64,000 nt of DNA from an uncultured Porphyromonadaceae bacterium (lineage in GTDB: Bacteria; Bacteroidota; Bacteroidia; Bacteroidales; Porphyromonadaceae): assembly GCA_947253625.1 (NCBI GenBank), contig CAMYAB010000003.1:62001-126000 (forward strand). Direction: 5' to 3'. Positions 53,675 to 62,371 of this stretch are shown piece after piece. The position numbers and the translations under genes are program-made. The notes under the pieces are model-generated. The model ran no database searches and was not told the DNA's origin. It saw only the letters and a list, made by a program, of their open reading frames with translations. Numbering within the stretch: position 1 is the first letter of the stretch; each line of letters begins with the position of its first letter.

Positions 53675-54973
53675 CTAGAAGTCAAGTGAGAGTCCGGCCA
53701 CACCGTCGATGGATAGGTTTTGTGGGTCAAGTTTCTCGTAGGTTCGTCCGAGGGTGGTGAGTTGTTTGGTGACACCCGGCTGTACGAAAAGGCCTACTTT
53801 TTTGGTCAGTGCGTACCTCAGTCCCACTCCACCTCGTACGCTCCAGCGCAAGGTCTTTTCGTTTGGATCACGAGACGGGGTACCCTGGGCCACTATTTTG
53901 TTGTCCGGCATGCTGTAGTAGGTTTGTCGGGAGGTGTGGAGCATTGCTTCGCCCAGTACGGAGACTGCCAGATGTAGGGACCACCTATTGGTCTTGACAA
54001 AGTCGTACCTGAGTGTGAGGGGTATGCCGAGTAGATGGTCGTGGTAGGTAGTTTGGGTGTAGTAGTCTTTGGATCCCTGTTTTAGGTCGGTGCTCTCTTT
54101 GGTGTATAGGATTCCGCTCTCGAGGTAGAGAGAGTGGGTGAGTGGATAGGAGGCTAGTAGGCCGGCACGAATGGGTGGGTGTCGGTGTACACTGATGGCT
54201 GTGCCTTGTGCTTGGTTGTAGAGTGAGATGAGCTCTTGAGCGTTTTTTTCGTCGTCTTGTGTTGGTTTGTCTGTTGCCTCACTTGGATTGTTGTTGTAAT
54301 CTATGACGTTGGATGCTGTGGCATACAGTCCACCATAGCCCTTGATGTTGCTGGCACCTCCCGGTATATTGGAGATCAGCAGGGAGGCACTCATGCGGTG
54401 GTGTGTGTGTGGAGTGTGGGGGAGTGTGGGGTACTTTTTTTGCTCCTGAGCTTGGCTTGCTTGGCTGTCAGTGGTTAGGGCTTTGGCTATGAGGAGAGGG
54501 TGGAGTGGCTGTGTGGTGAGTGGTTTGACTGTGGGTAGTGTAGCCGGTAGTGGGGTGGGTAGTGGTTTTGGCCGAGCTGTGTGGGCAGGTGTATGGTGCG
54601 TTTTTGGGAGGTTGTGTGTGTTGTTTTGATGGGGGTCGGAGAGAGGTGATGGGGTGGGCTTATGTTGTTTTTTTACGTTGTTTGGGGTAGGGGTGTTGGT
54701 ATTGGTGATCTGAGCCAATCTGATGTTGGTGGAGGTTGGTACCGATCCGGTGGGTCGGTAGAGTAGCCAAATAAAGAGGAGTGTCGTCGCCGCCACTGAC
54801 GCCGGCACCAGCCGCCAAAGGTGTGAGTGGATTTTTTTGGGGTGTGGTGTGTGCTGTACGCCGTCCAGTATGGCGCCCCACATCTCCTCCTCCTCACGGG
54901 TGGACTGTGGCGCCGCCTCGTACCGATCGAGCTTTGTTTTTAGCTCATCTATCCAATTATTTGCATTGCTCAT
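53675..54973 (-). CDS. dual membrane-spanning anti-sigma factor candidate (Dma-like)
   Basis: 432 residues from the ATG at 54973; a GTG at 54979 overlapping the sigma stop is an alternative. Layout: a cytoplasmic helical N-terminus (1-50, WIDELKTKLDRYEAAPQSTREEEEMW) like an anti-sigma domain; one TM segment (about 53-72, RLVPASVAATTLLFIWLLY); a long low-complexity Pro/Thr/His linker (about 75-190); and a C-terminal beta-barrel domain (about 195-432, RMSASLLISNIPGG ... YLESGILYT ... LTLRYDF ... GLRYALTKKVGLFVQPGV ... GLSLDF ending in Phe). One chain would thus cross the inner membrane, periplasm and outer membrane, as in the Dma anti-sigma factors of Bacteroides thetaiotaomicron. It sits directly after its presumed sigma factor. 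Confidence 0.72.
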   Translation of the reverse strand: MSNANNWIDELKTKLDRYEAAPQSTREEEEMWGAILDGVQHTPHPKKIHSHLWRLVPASVAATTLLFIWLLYRPTGSVPTSTNIRLAQITNTNTPTPNNVKKQHKPTPSPLSDPHQNNTHNLPKTHHTPAHTARPKPLPTPLPATLPTVKPLTTQPLHPLLIAKALTTDSQASQAQEQKKYPTLPHTPHTHHRMSASLLISNIPGGASNIKGYGGLYATASNVIDYNNNPSEATDKPTQDDEKNAQELISLYNQAQGTAISVHRHPPIRAGLLASYPLTHSLYLESGILYTKESTDLKQGSKDYYTQTTYHDHLLGIPLTLRYDFVKTNRWSLHLAVSVLGEAMLHTSRQTYYSMPDNKIVAQGTPSRDPNEKTLRWSVRGGVGLRYALTKKVGLFVQPGVTKQLTTLGRTYEKLDPQNLSIDGVAGLSLDF

Positions 54974-54975
54974 GG

Positions 54976-55539
54976 TCACACTTTGTCTAGATAGTCTTGT
55001 ATTTTTTTGGCCAGTATTTTTTTTGCTCTGGCATACTGAGAGGCTGATGTCCCCTCTTTTATTCCGAGTTGGTGGGCCACTTGTTTGTGGCTGAGTCCAT
55101 CAATGGCGTATAGGCAAAAGACGAGACGGTAGCCGGTGGGTAGCTCCTGTATCATCTCCTGTATGGCCTCGGTGGGTACTGAGGCAATATCCGGCTCTGT
55201 TTCTGTGGTCTCCTCCGGTAGGTCGTAGGTTTCGTCGAGCAAAAAAAAGTGTCTCCGACTCCTGATATAGCTGAGAGCTTGGTAGGTGGTCACTTGCTTC
55301 ATCCAGGCACGCAGAGATCCTGCGCCTCGGTACTCAAAGGTGTTGATGCTCCGAAAGATCTTGATGAAGCTATCCTGGAGGATGTCCTTGGTGGCATCCG
55401 GGTCCGGTACATACCTATGGCAGACGCCACGTAGAAAGGAGAGATAGGTCTCGTAGAGAGCCTTCATCGCCTCTTGGTCGCCTTGGAGGATACCGCTTAG
55501 GAGTGCTTCATCGTCCCGATCCCATTGTCGTCTACTCAT
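54976..55539 (-). CDS. ECF RNA polymerase sigma factor
   Basis: 187 residues from the ATG at 55539 (MSRRQWDRDDEALLSGILQGDQEA). Region 2 (EAMKALYETYLSFLRGVCHRYVPDPDATKDILQDSFIKIFRSI, then LRAWMKQVTTYQALSYIRSRR) and region 4 (IQELPTGYRLVFCLYAIDGLSHKQVAHQLGIKEGTSASQYARAKKIL) are complete. It redirects RNA polymerase, normally held by an anti-sigma factor, here probably the next gene. The frame is open to 55647, but the added residues are basic and low in structure. Only 2 bp separate its stop from the downstream ATG. Confidence 0.94.
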   Translation of the reverse strand: MSRRQWDRDDEALLSGILQGDQEAMKALYETYLSFLRGVCHRYVPDPDATKDILQDSFIKIFRSINTFEYRGAGSLRAWMKQVTTYQALSYIRSRRHFFLLDETYDLPEETTETEPDIASVPTEAIQEMIQELPTGYRLVFCLYAIDGLSHKQVAHQLGIKEGTSASQYARAKKILAKKIQDYLDKV

Positions 55540-55621
55540 CCGTGTGGTATTTTTGGGGTGCGTTTTTGGCAGGGCCGGAGCCCTTTGGAGCCTTTTGGGA
55601 GATTTTTTTTGTGGTGAAAAG

Positions 55622-55658
55622 GTAGCCCCTTTTCGGACAAAGTCCAAAAAGAGGCTAC
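55622..55658 (-). terminator. hairpin between NigD-like gene and sigma gene
   Basis: A 17-bp stem with two mismatches (GTAGCCCCTTTTCGGAC / GTCCAAAAAGAGGCTAC) and a 3-base loop; minus-strand RNA then reads CTTTTCACC. It may terminate the upstream lipoprotein gene. A second hairpin (GGAGGTA / TACCTCC, 55680-55718) lies beside it. Confidence 0.55.
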
Positions 55659-55804
55659 TTCCAATAGGGTGCAGTGAGCGGAGGTAAGGAGAGACGACTG
55701 CATACTATAAGTTTGATGCTACCTCCTTTTTCGGCAGAAGCCGGGGAGTGGTACTCACTCTCCCTATTGGATAGCTGTGAAGTGTATAGGCATCGTTGAT
55801 GGCC

Positions 55805-56509
55805 TTAGTGTTTGGGTTCTTCCTTCTTTCCACTAATGTAGTCCAGCTCGATGGTCTGGCTACCGGTTTCGGTGCGGAATCGAATCTTGAGTACCTTTTT
55901 TTCTCCCTTGGTGCTTGGTAGCTGCTTTAGGCTGAAAGCCACCAAGTTTTTGGCCACCATGCGTCCATTTTTGTCCTCTTTGACGTCGTGCCTCAGCTCA
56001 AGGGTGTAGGGATCCTGTGGGTCCACTCCGTAGAGTAGGTTGATGGAGTGCGGTTTTTTGGCATCTCCGTATCGAGCGGCAAAGTTTAGAGTCAGGTATC
56101 CATCCTCGACCAGGCAATCGTTTTTTATGAGACCAATGGGGTCGTTGCCGTACTTTAGATCGTTTTTGTCAGTGGATTGGACCATCTCTTTTGTCAGGAT
56201 GTCTTTGATCCAATTGACGTATACAGCTTTGGTAAAGCCATCGTGTGGAGCTTTTTTGTCCTCTTTGTAGTTTACGACGGCTCTCACTTCTTTGTTTTTG
56301 AAAGGATGCGCCTTGATATTGGTGGGCAAAAGGGTGGTTTTTTCATCCAGTTGGAGGTAGACAACCTTTTTGGTGGGTTCGGTCTTGACGGTGACGATAC
56401 CTATGGAGGTCATCTCGTTTTTGGGTCTGTTTTTGTCAAATAGACAGGAGCTCATCATCAGTGTGACACAGAGAGAAGCCAGTGCGATTTGTTTTGTTTT
56501 GATCATCAT
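55805..56509 (-). CDS. NigD-like lipoprotein
   Basis: 234 residues with signal peptide and lipobox (VTLMMSSC, Cys22). The NigD pattern is present: an OB-like N-terminal domain (TTLLPTNIKAHPFKNKEVRAVVNY, YVNWIKDI) and a C-terminal domain with GNDPIGLI, EDGYLTLNFAARYGDAKKPHSINLLYG, YTLELRHD and FSLKQLP. NigD-like proteins are common in Bacteroidales; the role is not established (the name comes from a bacteriocin-linked operon). It is upstream of the ECF sigma gene on the same strand, separated by 265 bp with hairpins, so probably a separate unit. Confidence 0.87.
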   Translation of the reverse strand: MMIKTKQIALASLCVTLMMSSCLFDKNRPKNEMTSIGIVTVKTEPTKKVVYLQLDEKTTLLPTNIKAHPFKNKEVRAVVNYKEDKKAPHDGFTKAVYVNWIKDILTKEMVQSTDKNDLKYGNDPIGLIKNDCLVEDGYLTLNFAARYGDAKKPHSINLLYGVDPQDPYTLELRHDVKEDKNGRMVAKNLVAFSLKQLPSTKGEKKVLKIRFRTETGSQTIELDYISGKKEEPKH

Positions 56510-56765
56510 AATGTTGAAGTGAATAAAAAAAAAATTAGTGATCTGTCTCTACTATGTAAACGCAGGAGGTATGGATTCCTTGCATCAGTTGTCCAAAAAT
56601 TGTTTTTCTATCGGCACACTTGGTATGCGAGAGAGTGGTTGCTTTTTAGGAAAGAAGTGTGTGAAAAGTCCATAATACGGTATATTTTGGATAACTTTAC
56701 GCTGTCTGTCGGGAAAGCTCGGCATGGAGACAAGATCAAGCAATAATCAAAACTCAAACAATAGT

Positions 56766-57680
56766 ATGATGAAACCAACACTAGTAGTACTTGCGGCCGG
56801 TATGGGCTCGAGGTATGGTGGTCTGAAGCAGATAGATGGCTTGGGCCCAAATGGCGAAACAATCATGGACTACTCGATCTACGATGCTGTGGAGGCGGGT
56901 TTTGGGAAGGTGGTCTTTGTGATCCGCAAGGATTTTGAGGACGACTTTCGGAAAACGATTGTCAGCAAGTATGAGAAGCACTTGCCGGTGGAGGTGGTCT
57001 TTCAGGACCTAAATACGCTGCCCTCCGGGTACAGTGCTCCGGCGGATCGAACCAAGCCATGGGGTACCAACCATGCTGTGATGATGGCAGAGGAGAAGGT
57101 GAGGGAGCCTTTTGCGGTGATCAATGCGGATGACTTTTATGGTCGCGAGAGCTACAAGATCCTTGCTGACTTTCTCCGAGAGGTATGGGACAAGACGAAC
57201 CAATATGCCATGGTAGGCTACCGTGTCGGCAATACACTGAGTGAAGGTGGCTCTGTGGCGCGCGGTGTGTGCGAAAAAAATGAGGAGGACTACTTGACCG
57301 GAGTGGTGGAGCGTACCTCTATCCAGCGCAACAAGGAGGGTGAAATCTGCTTTATCGACGAAGAGGATCGCCAGGTAGTACTGGATGAGATGACTCCTGT
57401 GTCGATGAATATGTGGGGCTTTACGCCGGACTATTTTGAGCACAGCAAGGGGGCTTTTGTCGACTTTTTGGATAAGCATATGCATGAGCCCAAGAGTGAA
57501 TTTTATATCCCCACTGTGGTGAATGACCTGATCCATGCCGGTCGTGCGACATGCAAGGTGCTGGATACCCCGTCTCGGTGGTTTGGGGTGACGTATGCCA
57601 GTGACCGTCCCGGTGTGGTGGCAAAGTTTGAGGAGCTGCACCGCAAAGGCCTCTATCCGGATAATCTACTCAACCACTAA
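56766..57680 (+). CDS. sugar-nucleotidyltransferase-like protein
   Basis: 304 residues from the ATG at 56766 (MMKPTLVVLAAGMGSRYGGLKQID). The GT-A nucleotide-binding motif LAAGMGSRYGG...K, the INADDFYG metal site (AVINADDFYGR) and a C-terminal GVTYASDRPGV segment fit the NTP-transferase family. The usual products are NDP-sugars, but this Bacteroidetes group is not characterised. The frame extends to 56724; the extra Asn/Ser-rich residues are not family-like. Its stop TAA lies in the same frame as the following miaA. Confidence 0.85.
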   Translation: MMKPTLVVLAAGMGSRYGGLKQIDGLGPNGETIMDYSIYDAVEAGFGKVVFVIRKDFEDDFRKTIVSKYEKHLPVEVVFQDLNTLPSGYSAPADRTKPWGTNHAVMMAEEKVREPFAVINADDFYGRESYKILADFLREVWDKTNQYAMVGYRVGNTLSEGGSVARGVCEKNEEDYLTGVVERTSIQRNKEGEICFIDEEDRQVVLDEMTPVSMNMWGFTPDYFEHSKGAFVDFLDKHMHEPKSEFYIPTVVNDLIHAGRATCKVLDTPSRWFGVTYASDRPGVVAKFEELHRKGLYPDNLLNH

Positions 57681-57683
57681 GCA

Positions 57684-58592
57684 CTGTCGCCGATCATAGA
57701 GCTCATCACCATCACAGGTCCGACGGCTACCGGCAAGACTGCCGTGGCTGCTCATCTGGCGTATCTGCTGGGGAGTAGTGTCCTCAGTGCGGACTCTCGG
57801 CAGGTGTACCGAGGAATGGATATCGGTACGGGCAAGGATCTGAGTGAGTACACTGTAGAGGGTAGGGCGATACCCTACTACCTCATCGACATTTGTGAGC
57901 CGGGTGAGCGATACAACCTCTATAGGTACCTCTCGGATGTCGATGAGGCACTAGCTCGTCTCCCCAAGGGGGTACCACCGATACTGTGTGGTGGTACGGG
58001 CTTGTATGTGGAGTCTCTGGTGCGCGGCTATAGCCTAAGTAATGCTCCGGAGGATCCTGAGCTACGGGAACGCCTGTCCGGCCACTCTCTGGAGGAGCTA
58101 CAGCGGCTTGCCCAAGGACTGGAAGTGGAGGATCCTCAGAATCCCCGTCGCTTGATCCGTGCAATAGAGGTGGATGCGTACTGTCGGAAGTCGGGCGAAG
58201 TGCCCCAGGTACTCCACAGACCACCAATGCAGGGGCCTGTCTTTTGCATAGATGTACCGCGTGAGGTGCGTCGTGCCCGTATCACGTCCCGTCTGCAGAG
58301 TCGTCTGAGGGAGGGTATGATAGAGGAGGTGGAGCGACTACTGGAGCAGGTGACTCCGGAGCAGCTCATCTACTATGGTCTGGAGTACAAGTATGTGACC
58401 GAGTATGTGCTGGGCAGGCGTACCTATGCCGAGCTGGTGACGGACTTGGAAGTGGCGATCCACCAATTTGCGAAGCGTCAGATGACGTGGTTTAGGGGGA
58501 TGGAGCGGCGCGGGGTACCAATCACCTACGTGCGTCCGCAGGAGACCCCTGGAGCGACTGCTGAGTATATCTGTTCGTTGTTGCAAAAGTAG
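57684..58592 (+). CDS. miaA: tRNA dimethylallyltransferase MiaA, with non-canonical start
   Basis: About 302 residues if started at CTG 57684. The P-loop GPTATGKTAVAA (57717 on), the DSRQVYRGMDIGTGK block, GGTGLYVESLVRGY and the RQMTWFRGM motif near the end identify MiaA, which adds dimethylallyl to A37 of tRNAs. Between the preceding TAA (57678-57680, same frame) and the P-loop there is no ATG, GTG or TTG; the first GTG (57744) is already past Walker A. A CTG at 57684, ATC at 57693 or ATA at 57696 must serve, or the sequence has an error here. The length then equals the family norm. Confidence 0.85.
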   Translation: MSPIIELITITGPTATGKTAVAAHLAYLLGSSVLSADSRQVYRGMDIGTGKDLSEYTVEGRAIPYYLIDICEPGERYNLYRYLSDVDEALARLPKGVPPILCGGTGLYVESLVRGYSLSNAPEDPELRERLSGHSLEELQRLAQGLEVEDPQNPRRLIRAIEVDAYCRKSGEVPQVLHRPPMQGPVFCIDVPREVRRARITSRLQSRLREGMIEEVERLLEQVTPEQLIYYGLEYKYVTEYVLGRRTYAELVTDLEVAIHQFAKRQMTWFRGMERRGVPITYVRPQETPGATAEYICSLLQK

Positions 58593-58636
58593 GGTCAAAA
58601 AGGGTGGGGCAGAGTGCGTATCTTGAGACAAATGAG

Positions 58637-58644
58637 TAATTTTG
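58637..58644 (+). promoter_or_regulatory. -7 element of alaS
   Basis: TAATTTTG matches TAnnTTTG, 51 bp before the alaS ATG. Confidence 0.5.
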
Positions 58645-58694
58645 CCAAATAGGGTTTGGAGGGTGGCATATAGGAAAGAAACAAACAAGCGAAT

Positions 58695-61313
58695 ATGAAG
58701 ACGGTAAAAGAGATACGCCAGGCGTACTTGGATTTTTTTGAAGCACGAGGACACCACATCATCCCCTCGGCTCCTATGGTGATCAAGGATGATCCTACCC
58801 TGATGTTTACGAACGCGGGGATGAACCAATTTAAGGACATCATCCTCGGCAATGCGCCGATCAAGTACTCCAGGATCGCGGATAGCCAGAAGTGTCTCCG
58901 TGTGAGTGGTAAGCACAATGACCTAGAGGAGGTCGGCAAGGATACGTACCACCACACTATGTTTGAGATGCTGGGCAACTGGTCTTTTGGGGACTATTTC
59001 AAGTCAGAGATCATCCCGTGGGCTTGGGAGCTGCTGACAGAGGTGTATGAGATTCCCAAGGATCGCCTGTATGTCACGATATTCGAGGGTGCGCCGTCGG
59101 AGGGTCTGGAGCGTGATGTCGAGGCCGGCAACCACTGGCGCAAGGTACTCTCGGAGGACCGAATCATCGATGGTAACAAGCATGACAACTTTTGGGAAAT
59201 GGGTGAGACCGGCCCATGTGGCCCCTGCTCGGAGATCCATGTGGATATTCGTCCGGATAGCGAGCGAAAGAAAGTGGATGGCCGGACATTGGTCAATAAG
59301 GATCACCCCCAAGTGATAGAGATCTGGAATCTCGTATTTATGCAGTACAATCGCTTGGCAGATGGTAGCTTGCAACCCCTCCCCAATCGTGTGATAGATA
59401 CCGGTATGGGTCTGGAACGACTCTGTATGGCTCTGCAAGGAAAGACAAGCAACTATGACACGGATGTCTTTCAGCCACTGATCCACAAGGTGGCACAGCT
59501 GAGTGGCATGGAGTATGGCAAAGTGGAGGAGGTGGATGTCGCTATGCGTGTGGTGGCTGACCATATCCGTACGATTGCGTTTTCGATCACCGATGGGCAG
59601 TTGCCATCCAATGCCAAGGCAGGGTACGTGATCCGACGTATCTTGCGTCGTGCTGTCCGGTATGGCTATACATTCTTGGGTCAGAAAGAACCCTTCATGT
59701 ACCGCTTGGTACCGACCTTGATCGAGTCTATGGGCGATGCGTATCCCGAGCTACGAGCCCAGGAGGAGATTATCTCCAGGGTCATCAAGCAAGAGGAGGC
59801 AACCTTTTTGCGGACACTGGCCACCGGTATACAGATGCTCCATGGCCATATAGCCGAGCTAAAAGCAGAGGGTAAGAGCAGGCTTGATGGTCGTGTGATC
59901 TTTGAGCTGTACGACACCTACGGATTTCCGGCCGACCTGACCGAGCTGATCCTCAGCGAACAAGGGCTGGCAGCTGATCTGGAGGGATTCGAGGCGGAGA
60001 TGCGCCAACAAAAAGAACGCGCCCGCAATGCCGCACACATTGATGCCACAGACTGGGTACAGCTGCAGGAGGGTGAGACATTCTTCGTCGGCTACGATCA
60101 GTCCGAGGCAGATACCGCCATCCTGCGCTACCGACAGGTCAAGAAAAACAATAAGGTCGCTTATCAGCTGGTCCTAGAGAATAGCCCATTCTATGCCGAG
60201 ATGGGTGGTCAGGTGGGCGACACCGGAGTGCTGACCGGACTGGAGGATGGAGAAGAAATCCATGTAGTGGATACCATCCGCGAAAATAACCTACCGATCT
60301 GTGTGGTCAACAAGTTGCCGAACGATCCTTCGCAAGCCTTTAGGGCAACGATTGATCTCGACAAACGCCTAGCGACCGAGGCCAATCACTCCTGCACCCA
60401 CTTGTTGCACTTGGCTCTACGACGGGTATTGGGTGATCATGTGGAGCAAAAAGGCTCATATGTATCGCCTACTGAGCTTCGCTTTGACTTCTCCCACTAC
60501 TCCAAACTGACACCTGAGGAGATCCGCCGAGTGGAGGAGCTGGTGACGGAGATGATCCGTGCCGACTACCGCCAAGAGGAGTTTAGAGAAGTGCCGATAG
60601 CCCAAGCCAAGAAGATGGGAGCCATGGCACTGTTTGGTGAGAAGTATGGAGAGGAAGTGAGGGTCATCAAGTACGGGGATTCGGTCGAGCTCTGTGGTGG
60701 CACGCACATACCATCCACCGGAATGATCGGTACTTTCAGGATTATCAGCGAGGGATCTATTGCGGCAGGGATCCGTCGTATACAGGCTGTGACTGCGCGT
60801 GGTGCCGAGGAGTATCTGTACAGTCGTGAGGATGAGCTCATGGCGATCAGGAGTCTGCTGACCGGCAACAATACCGAAGCCGCAGTACGCAAGCTGATCG
60901 ACGAAAACAATGAACTGAAAAAGAGCCTCAAAGAAGCTGAAGATCTCCGCAAGAAACAACTCATAGAGCGACTCAGCACCCAGCCCGAAAACCACCACGG
61001 TATCCTACTCTTTGCCCCGACTGAAAACATGACACCGGCTCTGGCCAAGGATATTGCCTTTGCCCTAAAGGCACTGCATCCCGAGGAGGATATGGCCTTC
61101 TTGGTCGGATCGGTAGAGGGACCCAAAGCAACGCTCACCCTCCTACTCAGCGACAGCTTGGTCCAAAAAGGGCTCAATGCCGGTAACCTTGTCCGTGAAG
61201 CCGCCAAGTACATACAAGGTGGTGGCGGTGGACAACCGGGCTTTGCCACAGCAGGAGGCAAAAATCCGGCCGGGATCCATGATGCCCTGAGCCGGATAAA
61301 AGAGTTGATATGA
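58695..61313 (+). CDS. alaS: alanyl-tRNA synthetase
   Basis: 872 residues, standard length. N-terminal catalytic core ([46 protein letters not shown]), the editing domain with zinc-type HSCTHLLH and CGGTH, and the C-terminal oligomerisation/DHHA1 domain ending with [17 protein letters not shown]. It charges tRNA-Ala and clears Ser/Gly misacylation. Its stop overlaps the aroB start (ATGA). Confidence 0.97.
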   Translation: MKTVKEIRQAYLDFFEARGHHIIPSAPMVIKDDPTLMFTNAGMNQFKDIILGNAPIKYSRIADSQKCLRVSGKHNDLEEVGKDTYHHTMFEMLGNWSFGDYFKSEIIPWAWELLTEVYEIPKDRLYVTIFEGAPSEGLERDVEAGNHWRKVLSEDRIIDGNKHDNFWEMGETGPCGPCSEIHVDIRPDSERKKVDGRTLVNKDHPQVIEIWNLVFMQYNRLADGSLQPLPNRVIDTGMGLERLCMALQGKTSNYDTDVFQPLIHKVAQLSGMEYGKVEEVDVAMRVVADHIRTIAFSITDGQLPSNAKAGYVIRRILRRAVRYGYTFLGQKEPFMYRLVPTLIESMGDAYPELRAQEEIISRVIKQEEATFLRTLATGIQMLHGHIAELKAEGKSRLDGRVIFELYDTYGFPADLTELILSEQGLAADLEGFEAEMRQQKERARNAAHIDATDWVQLQEGETFFVGYDQSEADTAILRYRQVKKNNKVAYQLVLENSPFYAEMGGQVGDTGVLTGLEDGEEIHVVDTIRENNLPICVVNKLPNDPSQAFRATIDLDKRLATEANHSCTHLLHLALRRVLGDHVEQKGSYVSPTELRFDFSHYSKLTPEEIRRVEELVTEMIRADYRQEEFREVPIAQAKKMGAMALFGEKYGEEVRVIKYGDSVELCGGTHIPSTGMIGTFRIISEGSIAAGIRRIQAVTARGAEEYLYSREDELMAIRSLLTGNNTEAAVRKLIDENNELKKSLKEAEDLRKKQLIERLSTQPENHHGILLFAPTENMTPALAKDIAFALKALHPEEDMAFLVGSVEGPKATLTLLLSDSLVQKGLNAGNLVREAAKYIQGGGGGQPGFATAGGKNPAGIHDALSRIKELI

Positions 61314-62371
61314 CCACTCCTCCGACGGACTATAAGCTACGAAAGACTCGACACGAACTGACTCGTGAGGTAAGCGACTACATTACCTTCATCCAAAAGG
61401 AGCAAGGTATCCGGGTATTTGTTGTCGCCGACGAAAATACCCAGTCCCTTCTGCCGGAGTTTCCTGTAGACCTAGTCCTAGGAGCAGGTGAGGAGTACAA
61501 GGATCTCCGGAGTGCTCATCGTATTTGGCTTAGTATGGCGAGCCGTGGTATCTGTCGCAACGATCTACTGCTTGCCATTGGTGGCGGGACAGTGACCGAT
61601 ATCTGTGGCTTTGTGGCCGCCAACTACAAGCGTGGTTGTCGCTTGGCCTTCATCCCGACGACACTCCTTGCACTCATCGATGCCTCCGTAGGGGGCAAGT
61701 GTGGGGTGGATCTGCCGATGCAATCCTCAGATCAAAATATCAAAAACTTACTTGGTACCTTTTACCCACCTGAGGTGGTTTTTGGGTGTGTTGAGCTGGT
61801 GCGGGAGTCACGTCACCTATTCCAGGAGGGATTGGCCGAAGCCATCAAGTGCTATTGTCTTTTTTCCAAAGACCCCACAGCCCTCTTCTCAGGGGATTCC
61901 GATCTCTATGAGATGGTACGCCGGTGCATTGAGTACAAGCAGAGCTTGGTGGAGCAAGACCCCTACGATCGGTCGGTGCGTCAGTACCTCAATCTAGGGC
62001 ACACAGTAGGCCATGCACTGGAGGGGCTGGCATTGGCGGAGGGGCGACCGATCTCCCATGGTCGGGCTGTTGCGGCTGGTCTGGTCATAGAGGGATATTT
62101 CTCATACGTATTGGAGGGCTTCCCGCAGGGGCACCTCCTACGTTTGGGAGAGTGGGTACAGAGTTTTATCGCTCCGGTTCACTTTAGTTGCGACGACTAC
62201 GATCGCCTCTGGGCACATGCGCTTCAGGACAAAAAGAACCTCACCAACCCCAAAGGTCAAGTCACCTGCACGCTACTCAAAGACTTTGGCGCACCCCTGT
62301 ACGGAGCAGGTGTAGGGCGCAAACTATGGGATGAAGGCTTGGACTTTTACAAGGACTTGATGCGTATATGA
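61310..62371 (+). CDS. aroB: 3-dehydroquinate synthase
   Basis: 353 residues. NAD-binding and metal motifs of Aro[64 protein letters not shown] and [13 protein letters not shown] (zinc His). It makes 3-dehydroquinate from DAHP, second step of the shikimate pathway. Coupled to alaS and to the following gene by 4-bp overlaps. Confidence 0.96.
   Translation: MTTPPTDYKLRKTRHELTREVSDYITFIQKEQGIRVFVVADENTQSLLPEFPVDLVLGAGEEYKDLRSAHRIWLSMASRGICRNDLLLAIGGGTVTDICGFVAANYKRGCRLAFIPTTLLALIDASVGGKCGVDLPMQSSDQNIKNLLGTFYPPEVVFGCVELVRESRHLFQEGLAEAIKCYCLFSKDPTALFSGDSDLYEMVRRCIEYKQSLVEQDPYDRSVRQYLNLGHTVGHALEGLALAEGRPISHGRAVAAGLVIEGYFSYVLEGFPQGHLLRLGEWVQSFIAPVHFSCDDYDRLWAHALQDKKNLTNPKGQVTCTLLKDFGAPLYGAGVGRKLWDEGLDFYKDLMRI

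Noticed and set aside
57744..57746. GTG at 57744 as start of miaA
   Set aside because: It lies after the P-loop GPTATGKT, without which the enzyme cannot bind its substrate.
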